Assembly: GCA_027627225.1 (NCBI GenBank)
Contig: JAPFQT010000040.1
Coordinates: forward strand, 1,278,501-1,342,500
Length of the DNA: 64,000 bases
Origin: Congeria kusceri
Taxonomy: Eukaryota > Mollusca > Bivalvia > Myida > Dreissenidae
Reading direction: 5' to 3'
Of this stretch, positions 34,892 to 44,960 are shown in pieces (the stretch's first letter is position 1; each line of letters begins with the position of its first letter). Made by a program: the position numbers and the translations under genes. Below the pieces are notes generated by a model that had not been told where the DNA came from, did no database searches, and saw nothing but the letters and a program-made list of their open reading frames with translations.

Positions 34892-35439
34892 CTGTAAGAT
34901 AAGCTTGTCTTTTTATAAAAAAATTCACATAGTACCGAGAGCTTCGTGAAAAATGCATTGTGATTACTTAAAAAAAAAACAAGAAGAAAATAAGTGTTTA
35001 CACTTTAAAAATCCTTCAAACGATTGATTCAATACAGATCATAACCCAATGAGCGTTTATGGGATCCCGATCAGCACGTTTCACTAACCGACTGGTTCAC
35101 GAAAATATCGATAAAACGTGACACGAGTCCTGTTAAAATCAAGCAACGTTTCAAAGCGGTGTAGACATAAAACTACTACAGAAATTGTATCCTATGTAAA
35201 CAAAATTCAAAAAATTAATTAAGATTTCATATTTTTTTATCCACTTTTCCATTTGTGAATTTTCGGCCAAAAATTGTGTAAAAAGTAAACTTTTTGGCTT
35301 TGTGAATGATACCGAATATCGGCATGAAAATGAGGCAAAAAAAAACGCTGTCTGAAGTTGAACTACATTAAAATACATATAAATTAATCAATCCATCACA
35401 GTTACGTAAACAACAGTAAACAATACCAATACCAATGAT

Positions 35440-35935
35440 ACTTTGTGAACCTTAGCACGATGCATGAAAACTTCTTTGTAACAGTGTCATATACATGTAT
35501 AACAATAATGCACAATGTCATACAAATGTTAGGAACAAGAGGCACAAAAGTGCCTGTATTGCTCCACTGGCTTATCAAGATCGGAGCGTCAAAAAAAATA
35601 ATTTATAAATATAAGCCAAACAAAAGATTTAACTTAAGATATTTCTGCAATACAGCTCCAGCCCTTACATGCTTCCCAGTTTCAGCATTCTCATAGTACA
35701 AGCAAGCTGTAATCTGGAGTGGGATTCAGGGGAGGGAACTAAACCATCTTTCATCAAATGGTTCCTGATCATGAAGTCTAATTACTTTAAACACATGCCA
35801 CAGCAACTAATATCTACTTTTCCAAGCACTAAAACTGCTTTTCCAAGCAGTAAATCTTTCCAAGCAGTAAAATTGTTTTTCCAAGCAGTAAGACTTAAGT
35901 ATTAACCAAGCATTTTTGAAAACAAACGAAGACTG
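35440..35935. repeat. Duplicated block T, copy 2, first part
   Basis: Paralogue of 7780-8215. At 35817-35895 a short CCAAGCAGTAAA unit is repeated about four times, more than in copy 1. Confidence 0.75.
35669..35713 (-). pseudogene. 45-nt exon-like island, copy 2
   Basis: Same borders as 7995-8039: a pyrimidine-rich tract ending CACTCCAG and donor CAT|GTAAGG, with the same peptide ITACLYYENAETGKH. Across the island and the following codons the copies differ at third positions (AAG/AAA, GGA/GGG) and at two conservative codons (R/K, L/F). That pattern suggests past selection on protein. Unidentified. Confidence 0.4.
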
Positions 35936-35958
35936 GAGGGCTCAGCCTAGGGTAAAAT

Positions 35959-36070
35959 TTTAGGGAGAAGTGACTTCTCCCTCAGGTCAATTTAGGGAGA
36001 AGTGACTTCTCCCTCATGTCAATTTAGGGAGAAGTGACTTCTCCCTCAGGTCAATTTAGGGAGAAGTGAA
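35959..36070. repeat. 32-bp tandem hairpin array
   Basis: Three and a half units at exactly 32-base steps (35959, 35991, 36023, 36055). Each has AGGGAGAAGT, one base, ACTTCTCCCT, a perfect 10-bp hairpin, and a CAGGTCAATTT spacer that is nearly constant. Confidence 0.95.
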
Positions 36071-36204
36071 GCCACGTTAAGGAGAAGTGTTTTCCGAAAA
36101 GCGCTTAATCATAATTTTGAGTGTTATTAAAATCACCATCATCATCATCATAAAAATCATCACCACAAATTAATTACAAAATATTTTCAAATTTTATTAC
36201 ATCA

Positions 36205-36355
36205 TTTTTCTCGCAATACACACCGCAAGGCCCATAGTTTTCATATTTGGTATGTAACATTGCATAGTGGTTCTCTACAAAGATTGTTCAAATGATGCCC
36301 TGGGGTTAAAACTGGCAACGCCCCAGTGGTCACATGGTTTATATAGACTGTTGAT
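36205..36355 (-). repeat. Orphan reversed copy of the 166-bp unit
   Basis: In complement it reads CAAACATGTGACCACTGGGG-like and GGTATGTAACATTG on the plus strand, matching the unit of 9500-10900. No head or tail accompanies it. Confidence 0.8.
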
Positions 36356-38646
36356 TTAATTGTTAAATTGAAGCTCAAGCCTAAAGGTACCATTATTTTC
36401 TGGAACCTGTCAAAAACTTGGTTGTCTTTAATTTCTACTCAATCCTTTTACCGTCTTCGACAAAACAATTCATCAAACAGACACATTTTACAGACAATTA
36501 TCGAACGGCATTACACCTACCTATTTGCTCAGATAATACCGACAACGTCAATTAACAACCATAAGGCCAGTCCCTTTTTATTTTCTGGTTTACAAAATTT
36601 TTTGGGGAACATGTCCACTGGCAGGTCGAAAAAAAAAAAAAAAAAGTGTTCACATCTTAACACAACGAACGATTTCCCATTAGCAATTTATAATTAATAA
36701 CAATATCAACATTAAAACACACTATTATGTGAAGTTAGAATAAGACGTCAAACATAGTATAAACTGTTTTATTACACCAATGTTTTATATGCAGTTTAAC
36801 CATTTGTATTTATGAATTTTACAGAGTAAATAAGTGTAATAGATGCATATATTTTAACGGCATCATTAAAATTGATTTTACCACAAAGTTGTATACTTGT
36901 ATGGATTTACAAAATGTAAAGTGAGATGCCTTTTTAAAAGAAGACGAGTTAACCTGCGCAGGACTGGAATCCACAACTGCCCGAACACAGACCTTGCAAA
37001 ACGAGCTTAATCTAACCACACAACGCAAATTTTGAAAATAATTGCTGTGAGGTCTCGAAAAACATATTAAATTTAACTACATCAAGAGAAAAGTCCAATT
37101 AATATGACGTTAATTGTCTGCATTCTTATTAAGTCTTAATTCTTATTAAAAATGAGAAACCAGTTTTAACATATTTTTTTTTTAAATATTCAACTCTGTG
37201 TATATGCTAAATCTTCATGTATATATGAAATTTCTCAGATATAAACTGAACTGCTAGTGTGTGTTAAATTATTGCATTACAATTGTGACAGAAACAAAAT
37301 ACAAGGCAAATAAGAAAATCTCATTGTGTCGCGAAAATATATATCATCAACAAAATGCAACCATGACTTTCTCTTTTAAGTGTATACGAGACAAAGCTGT
37401 CTGTCCCCACATCCTCGTTTCGATGTCCCCGCAAGAAGATCTTTTTACTAAAGATATTATTTGTTACAAATGCCACCTGAAAATATACATCCAGTGCCTT
37501 CCACAGGATTTTTTTTGGCGTCCCCGACCCGAGAGGGGTGGGTTAGGGAGGGGTATCCCCTCCGTACGTCAATTTTTTTTTGCGGCATGTGTCAAATGAC
37601 GTTATCTGGTGCGTTTTAGCTATTAAATTTAAGGCTAAGATGTTTTCAATTTTTTGTACAAGTTTAAACGAAATGAAATAAACGAAGCATCACCGTTTGA
37701 ACGGCATACCTCTAGCCTTTTAAAAGCAAAAGCATCATTGTTGTTGCGAAACTGAAAGTAATGATTTTTTCCGGATGTTTATGTCCAGTGCGCATCACAT
37801 TCGCACAGTGACGTCATGTCCAAACCCACTATTCTCATCTTTCTCGAATCTTTAGGTTACACTTGATCTACTGATGGAGCCTTTTTTATTCGATTAATTA
37901 TGTTCATATGGGCATGTATTTAGTGTTTTAACACTGTTTTAATCCTTACAGCTGTTGAACATAGTACTGACTGGATAATTGGTGAATTGTAAAGATCTTG
38001 ATTAAAATATATTTATATTATATACATGCTTTGTTCTTGCAAAAACGGCGGGAAATTTTCCTCGTGCACATCGTGCCTGCGCGTCATATGTTAAAGACAA
38101 ATGTCACTCTATTGTTTAAAACAGTGTTGATTTTCTCATGTTTCATTCTTTCCATGAATAACTGTACTTCTAACGGTAATATTAACTCATCAAATGGACA
38201 AGTCATTTTAAGGGCCGTCTACGAAACATGTTGAACATTATTAGAAGTTTACAATATATAATAAATTCAACAATTTACGAACTAAAAATCACTTGCTAAT
38301 TTTTTGTCCACCAATAAGTAAATTTGCATGGAAAAACCACGCCAATTTGTTTATAAGTTACCTATTTTTTCTCCATTTGTGAATTTATTTATGAGACGAC
38401 CCTCAAACTTGAAACACTCACTGACCACAATAACGGGATTTCTCCCTGCAAAAATGATGCATGGGATTAACATTCGTTTGACGGGAAACTAGGACACCCA
38501 ATGTCTTTAAAGACCTGTATTTAGTAAAGCACATGATCGGTACATGCACGCTTTCCATGCGTGGAACGTGACGTCGTGTTTCAGCAGACATTTCGCACTC
38601 TTTTGTAGAAAACACGGGTTTTACATGGCATACATGTACATAAACA

Positions 38647-38817
38647 ATGGCGGACGCCTTGCTTAAAAAAATTGTCCGTGAAATTCCGGAACAATTTGTT
38701 GATCTCGATCGGCAATCATCGTGTGATACCGTCAAAAACAAAAAGCAGTGTCACGGAAGTAAACGGACTTGCCGAGCAAATTATTACATTCGTACTCAAA
38801 ATATTTCGAAATTTTGA
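38647..38817 (+). CDS. Small frame with strong start context, unidentified
   Basis: AACAATGGCGG is a good animal start context. The frame gives 56 residues beginning MADALLKKIVREIPEQFVDL, then a lysine/cysteine-rich end (KNKKQCHGSKRTCRANYY) and TGA. The first 20 residues look like an amphipathic helix start of a real protein. It could be a first exon whose donor I cannot place, or a relic of one. Upstream 38560-38640 holds TGACGTCG and other CpG-containing sequence unusual for this window. There is no match to a family I know. Confidence 0.3.
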   Translation: MADALLKKIVREIPEQFVDLDRQSSCDTVKNKKQCHGSKRTCRANYYIRTQNISKF

Positions 38818-39010
38818 GCGTGTCGTCCCTCATCGCTAAAAAAAAAATCGTAATTCTAATTTTTTTTTTTTTTCACTTTCGGAAAAATTACGTTCGCCGG
38901 TTTTGTAAACCGTAAAATCAAAAAAACCTGGCCTAACTGCCCCTTAAATCCTGCTAAATGCTTGTTATTTACATCTTATCCATGTAGTTGCACCGTCTGT
39001 ACACAGAGAA

Positions 39011-39032
39011 TGACGTCACAAATGTATAAAAG
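39011..39032 (+). promoter_or_regulatory. CRE followed by TATA box
   Basis: A perfect CRE palindrome TGACGTCA at 39011-39018 is followed six bases later by TATAAAAG at 39025-39032. The spacing resembles compact animal core promoters; initiation would be expected about 30 bases on, near 39055. No downstream exon is convincing. Confidence 0.4.
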
Positions 39033-39416
39033 AAGCGCGAATAAGCTTACTTCTGCGGGGATAAATGCCTATTACGCCGACTGGTCAGTCAAATTGCAAA
39101 GCGTAGGTATACTATGCGTTTTAATTGACAGTAACGATTTTACTGTGCGATGAAACTCCCCTACAAGGCGTTGCTACACGGTGACTGATTGCAGTTTAGG
39201 AATAACTGTAAATTGTCAACATTTTCGGCGAAGCGACACTCGCTTTGATCTTTAGAACAGTCACTTGAATATTTTGAGTGGGTGCACATGTTCCTAGACG
39301 ACTGAAAAACGTATGAGATAAGCTTCCCCAGTGGGAATGGTTGATATGCTGCAGTTAACATAGCAATGATTTGATACAATACATGCGCCTGGGGAGACTA
39401 CACAGCTTACAGTCAC

Positions 39417-39880
39417 TGATTGATATAATTAAGTACATGAAATTGCATTACCCAATATATTTACATTATCTGATATTTGGAAACACCCGAATTAAATAAA
39501 ACAACTATTACTGGTGCTGCGCATATGAAAGGAGAATTATTACATTTTATGTTTAGTAACACCAATTTGACATTGCTGAGTCAAACTGAGTATTGTATTG
39601 AACTATACCCTTTAAGAAAATGTAGTATTTCTGCTTTTGCAAGTAATTAATTGCTGATTCCTGTAAATTTCACTTTTCGCGGAGTAAAATTTTTCTCCCG
39701 TACCTAGCTGACAGAGCTCCAGATAAGCTTTTGTATTGGGGGTAATGTACGCATACTTCTGAAAACTTGGGAGTAAATGTACACTCGGCACAATCTTGGG
39801 GGGTAAATGTACAGTCTATATAGGATAATTGTTGATTAATTTACATCGAATAAACTCTAGACTATGTGGAAAAAACTGAG
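39417..39880. repeat. Duplicated block T, copy 2, second part
   Basis: Paralogue of 8215-8740 (GAAATTGCATTACCCAATAT, GGAAACACCCGAATTAA, ACTATACCCTTTAAGAAAA). Confidence 0.75.
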
Positions 39881-42427
39881 TAGTATATGAACATTCCAAA
39901 TAATGTTTAGCAACACAATTTGAATACAACAATGTTACAAGTGAGACTTCTGAACAGTTTAAGACTTGGATTGCTAGCCCAACTACTAAAACATGTGCAC
40001 AGACAAGAAGATAGGCCTGTCAAAACTCACATTTTCGGTCTTATAGTCAATAAATGTTTCGTTATGTATGCAAACACAAGAACTATCATGCGTAAATGTA
40101 CACCAACATTTCTCTGCGTATATGAACACCCAAATTTTCTTTTTCTCTGTGTCTCTTCCGATTTTTTTTTGCATAATTTACACTTGTACGTGCCTTATAT
40201 GTGCCTCTGGCATCTAGTCTAACATCTTCCAGAAATAGGTTGTAAATTATTCTCAAAATAGCATAGTAGCAGACGCGGCGTAGCGGGCAATATGCGTGGG
40301 TTTGTGTTTTGAACCAAAGTGCGCATATCAGCTTTGACACTGGAGTGTTTATTTTAAACATTAATAATCATTATTTTAATAATGTTGGTATTTGAAATAA
40401 CATATGTATTTTATTTCATTCATTACTTTTACAAGTTCTTAAGTTTCTTCATATGTGATCAATGGTACACTTCTATTTAAAAATATCATGATATAAAATG
40501 GTCAGTTTTGAGACCTTGTTTATATTATGGAGCCCTTTGGTGCTTTGCATCAATCTTGTACATAAAAAGTGTGAGACTTTTGTTTCAATTAATATGCTTT
40601 CAATTAACAAACCATTTATGAATGCTTTCAAGATACTACATGTCAGATACAGGTGGCTTCATGACAAAGTGCTGCTGATGCACTGGAGAGAGCCAAAGAG
40701 AGCCCACGACTCAAAATGAAGCCATCCTTCAAAAAAAAGTTCATCCCATTCATCAAGGAATGCACAGCAGTGAGTCAACACAGGCCCCATCCATTTTCCA
40801 AGGCTCAGATGACATGAGGGTCAATCTCATTCGGAAGCTGCAGGTCCAATAAATTGTTCAGACACAGCTGAGACCTAAAATAGTTATTAGCTCCAAAAAG
40901 GCTAAGAAGCAAAAGGACCCGCGGAAACAGACTAGAAGCATTATAGTCAAGCTGAAAGTATGTCGCTTGATTATGAAAATGTCAATAATGTTCAAAGTAA
41001 AGCGGCACTGAGAATGATGGTGAAGTAATAATCAATGGCAATTTATTAGACCGTGATGTTCACCGAGAGGTAGGGGTGATACATTACACATTGGCAAATA
41101 TAATGCCTGGAGGGAAAGTGCAGCACTAAGCAAATTGAATAATTGTTTTTACTAACTTAAAGCTGAAGATATTTACGGAGGCAGTAAAAAGTGTTTTACT
41201 ATTTGTTACTATGTGGGGATCACGGGTCCATGGAAAGAAAGTTTTCTCAAGCAAATGAAATGAGTGTAAGTATGAACTATGAAGACGTACGGCATCATAA
41301 CCAACAGAGAGGGTGGCAGCCCTGGAACTTTCCAGTCGAAGTTGGCTGCAGGGGCTGAATTACACGTGCTGTACAGAGAATGCTCATTCCTTGGGTATTG
41401 TCGAACAAGAGTAAAAGACAACTGTTTTAATGTTAGTGTTGAACAGCAAACACTGCTTAAAAGAGCTCCAGCCGGCTGTGGTACAAGAGGAATGTCAGTA
41501 GCTGGAAGCCAACCACATTACAACATTACCACCCTATCATCCTGTGTCTGTCCTGTGATTAAAAGGGTAAAAGGGTGAAATGACTGCATGATGGTTCCTA
41601 GCTGGGTAGAACCTCAGAATGCTATAGAAGTTAATGAAATCTGTAATTGATTCAAAGAAAGTATTATTTGTAAGAAATGCTCAGCACAGAAATTGGGTTC
41701 CACAATGGACAGAGCTGAAGGATGAACTGATGATGTGATATATTAATGCAACTGGAATACCTGAGGGATAACTGTGAACTAAAAACCTGAATTGCTGTCT
41801 TTAAACTATTAATGGACATACAGAACCCAACATTTAATGGTCACTGCAAGTTTAACCTGCTGTGACCAACCAATCAGATGAAAAAATGTATCACTTTTAT
41901 AGTATTTTTTCTCAACCTGCATGATCCATATGTAAACTACCAAGCTTTTATCAAGGATAATATAAAGTTTTAACATAAAATTATGTAGGTGAAATATGAA
42001 GCTCCTGGTCAATAAACAATCTGTTCACGTCATTTACCCTAGTTGTTCACTCCACATAATCCTTTTTCAATTTGACATGTCACCTAGATTTTGTTACCTG
42101 ATACCACAATAAATCTTTCAACCTAATCATGTTACAAATGAAGATGCTAAGGTATATCTTTTCATATTATTTGACCTAGTAACCTAATTTTCATACCAGA
42201 CGATTGATTCATGCTGAAATTTGACCCACATTTAATTGAGCCAAATATTAAAACACAATGAAAACTGTGACTTGTATAGTATAAAGTGTAGACGACAAAT
42301 GTGAAGAGTCCAGTGATCCTGATAGTTAATCTGGCATTATCTGCCTAGTGAACAAGTCAGTATTTTGAAGAAATTCTCAGCTTAATAAACAGGCGCACAA
42401 CAAACAGACTGGTATGATTACGAAATA
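39881..42427. other. Unassigned stretch with decayed coding-like and repeat sequence
   Basis: From about 40650 to 41650 the base content is richer in G and A and reads like decayed coding DNA (for example a plus-strand GGSPGTFQSKLAAGAEL), but no frame holds and no family is recognisable. A 30-base segment around 41815 recurs near 43950. About 42060-42300 resembles worn units of the 25438 element (TTTGACCTAGTAACCTA, AAACACAATGAAAACTGTGA). Confidence 0.35.
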
Positions 42428-43900
42428 AACAAGAGGGCCAAAATGGCCCTCGGTCTCTCACCCGAGTTTAATCAATCATTTTGGCTTGTCAAAATGTAAT
42501 CGCGTTATAAGATGTTAAAGGGGCTATATATGATTTCAATATCAACATTTCATTTTTTTCATATTTTCAACAACACAAATTAGAGGACGAATATAATGAA
42601 GGAAAGTTAACATAAAATAAAAATACACCATTATATGTACCATATTTCATATGTTTTTCTTAAATGAACTTCTTCATAACGACAAATTTATTCACAGCAT
42701 AACGCAGATACCGATACGTTTAATCATATTTTTGGCAGAAACATGTGTCGTTTGAACACATCTGCACAGAACTTAAGTAAACACGCATCAAATATCTGAG
42801 ATTTCCCAATATTGTACATGTCTCATGTAACTGAATGATTTATCGACTGGAAGTCGAAAAGTATTTAAACGGTGTAAAGCTCTAATTTCGCAGATTTTAG
42901 AATATCAGTTTTTCTGATCTTTCAATCTAGTTTGTTATTCATCAACATTTTATCGGTTTAATTTTACTTTCTATGTTTCTATACAAATTTGACGAGATCG
43001 TACATACCCTCTTTAAATTTGAAATAATGTTGACAACAGTTGTAAACAATGGACCACTGACACCCATTTTTTTTAGCAAATCAATATAATTTGAAGGAAT
43101 TTGGTAGATAGTCACCCAAAGAACATTTCTGTGAACTTATTTCGAAATCAAGAAAGTGGTTTCAGACAAGAAGCCATATTAGAACTAGAACTCCGCGAGT
43201 CGGATAGCTTGTGTGAATCCAAATGAAGAAGCACTTGAGGTTAATTAATGCTCAATTTTTTTTAAACATATTTATTGAAATCTTCAAAAGCACTGCACTC
43301 TGGCTAATTGCAAAGAAACGACTAATTTAAAACAAAAATGCGACACAAAAATAAGTATGAAAATTTACAAACGGCAATAACTCCGAAAGTATTAGGTGCA
43401 GAGTAACGGTTCTTGTGCACTGCACTTCCCCTCAATGAGATCTATCTACCTATGAAGTTTCAAGTTGATAGCTTCCATAGCCTTAGAGTTATGCTCCGGA
43501 CAAAAAATAAGTATGAAAATAAACAAAGGCAATAACTCCAAAAGTATGAGGTGCATAGTAACAGTTCTTGTGCACTGCACTTCTCCTCAATGAGATCTAT
43601 CTACCTATCTGTTGAAAATCAGAAAGTGGTTCCGGAGCAGATTTTTAAGATTTTCCAGTTTTTAAAGCTTTTGGTTGCCTAAGCAACCAGAGTTTTCCAT
43701 ATATTCAAATGAATTGAAGGAATTTTTGAAAGGACCATCCCTGGAGCATTCCTGCCAAGTTTGGTTAAAATCCGCCAAGCAGTTTCAGATAAGTTGTTTA
43801 AGTAAATTGTTGACGAAGACGACGGACGACGACAATAGATGCCACACGGTAACTGACCAGAATATCTCACCCTCGAGCACTTCATGCTCAGGTGAGCTAA
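42428..43900 (+). mobile_element. HINE-like element interrupted by family G
   Basis: Head AACAAGAGGGCCAAAATGG and TCTCTCACCCGAG; tail GACGAAGACGACGGACGACG and hairpin 43865-43898 with arms CTCACC...GAGCA and TGCTCAGGTGAG. The core shares GAAGGAATTTGGTAGA and CCTGCCAAGTTTGGTTAAAA with 22290-23256. Family G splits the core at about 43193-43615, with an AATCAAGAAAGTGG-like segment on both sides. Confidence 0.78.
43193..43615 (+). mobile_element. Family G element, 3' truncated
   Basis: Head AACTAGAACTCCGCGAG, then two units near 150 bp with GGCAATAACTCCGAAAGTAT, GTTCTTGTGCACTGCACTTC, CAATGAGATCTATCTACCTA and TTATGCTCCGGAC. No terminal hairpin, so the 3' end is lost. Confidence 0.65.
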
Positions 43901-44190
43901 AATGTGGTGTAACTGAGACAGAGCAGGGGTGGTGGAGAAACAATTCTTGGACATACAGAACCCAACATTTATTGGTCCCTGTATGGCCCCTATACAAACT
44001 AGGAATTGCAACCTACAAAAATCAGTGTCAATATTATGTTAAAATTCAGTTTTCACATAAGAGTTTCATAATGGCCGAAAGTGCTCACCTGAGTACTGAC
44101 ATTGATGGATACCTTTTCATTATATCAGTAACACAATCTAGCCGATTTCCAAACTTTTATATTTTGGTCATACATAACTGTTCAAGTTTA

Positions 44191-44458
44191 TTAAAGCGGC
44201 AGTCCATAGAATATACTGGTAGTTCACTACATCTTCAATTGGCATTATTTCTAATGAACGTTCATGACATTTACTCTAGTGAAAACTGTTTCTTATTCAC
44301 CAGCTATTGCAAACAGAAACTATACGATAAAAAGTTACAAAATGTTATTACTTTGTCGATTCCAATGCAGTTTTTTGTATTTCGATTGTAAGATGTACAT
44401 AAGAAAGGATTTCTGCAAAGTTTAATTTTTATTACATATTTCTGGACAGCTGCTTTAA
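44191..44458. mobile_element. TTAA-flanked MITE, copy 1
   Basis: Left TTAAAGCGGCAGTCC and right complement TTAAAGCAGCTGTCC. TTAA at both edges fits piggyBac-type target choice. A second copy, reversed, lies at 49642-49987. Confidence 0.6.
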
Positions 44459-44689
44459 GTCTGGATAAAAATTGTAATCCCAATTCCCCCTGCAATACAT
44501 TATGTTGCCAAAAGAATGACAATGCAGGTCAATTCCCCATAACAATGCTCAGGTGAGCTAATAAGCACATGAAGAATTGCTAAATAAACTATCATTTAAC
44601 TACAGGTATTATGTTTAAATACATATCTCATTTAAAACAGGAGGTGCATGCTGGTACAATATTTTTCACCTGCTTTAGTAACATGATGT

Positions 44690-44960
44690 GTTGAACCATG
44701 ATCTGACAAACTTGTAAAAAAGTTGTTTGACTTGCTTCAACCTAGTGATAAATTTTTTCATCCACATTCACCACGCTTAAACCAAATTTTGTTAGAGTCC
44801 ATCAAGCTGACTAAGTTCTTCCATAAATGCCTACTAATACTAAAGTTTCATAATGATTGCATAAAAACTTCTCAAATTGTTGTCTCCACAAACTAAAGGG
44901 GCCGCCGCCACCGCCTCAGAAGTAGCCCATATATGTTGCCTTTTCAGGCAACACAAAAAA
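44690..44960 (+). mobile_element. 3' part of another tandem-core family
   Basis: A GCCGCCGCCACCGCCTCAGA stretch followed by a hairpin at 44934-44953 (TGTTGCCT, loop, AGGCAACA) and CAAAAAATAG. I know this type of tail from bivalve repeats. The upstream part is worn and no head was found. Confidence 0.5.

Larger units (their letters stand above)
35936..39416. other. 3.5-kb insertion relative to the paralogous block
   Basis: Block T runs unbroken at 7690-8750, but here copy 2 stops at GAAGACTG (35935) and resumes at GATTGATATAATTAA (39417). The inserted sequence holds a hairpin array, an ATC microsatellite, a reversed fragment of the 166-bp unit (36205-36355), a poly-A run (36629-36646), a small frame and a promoter-like site. 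I see no terminal inverted repeats at its ends; it may be several events. Confidence 0.6.

Noticed and set aside
35959..36070. Possible CRISPR array (32-bp period)
   Set aside because: The spacers are the same in every unit, there are only about three and a half units, and the context is animal nuclear DNA.
37261..37599. 112-codon frame with several cysteines
   Set aside because: It ends in low-complexity T and G/C runs and has no splice or start support; kept only as a remark in the 3.5-kb insertion finding.
43675..44391. 238-codon plus-strand frame
   Set aside because: It begins in the tail and terminal hairpin of the 42428-43900 element and ends inside a MITE; no part looks like a selected protein.
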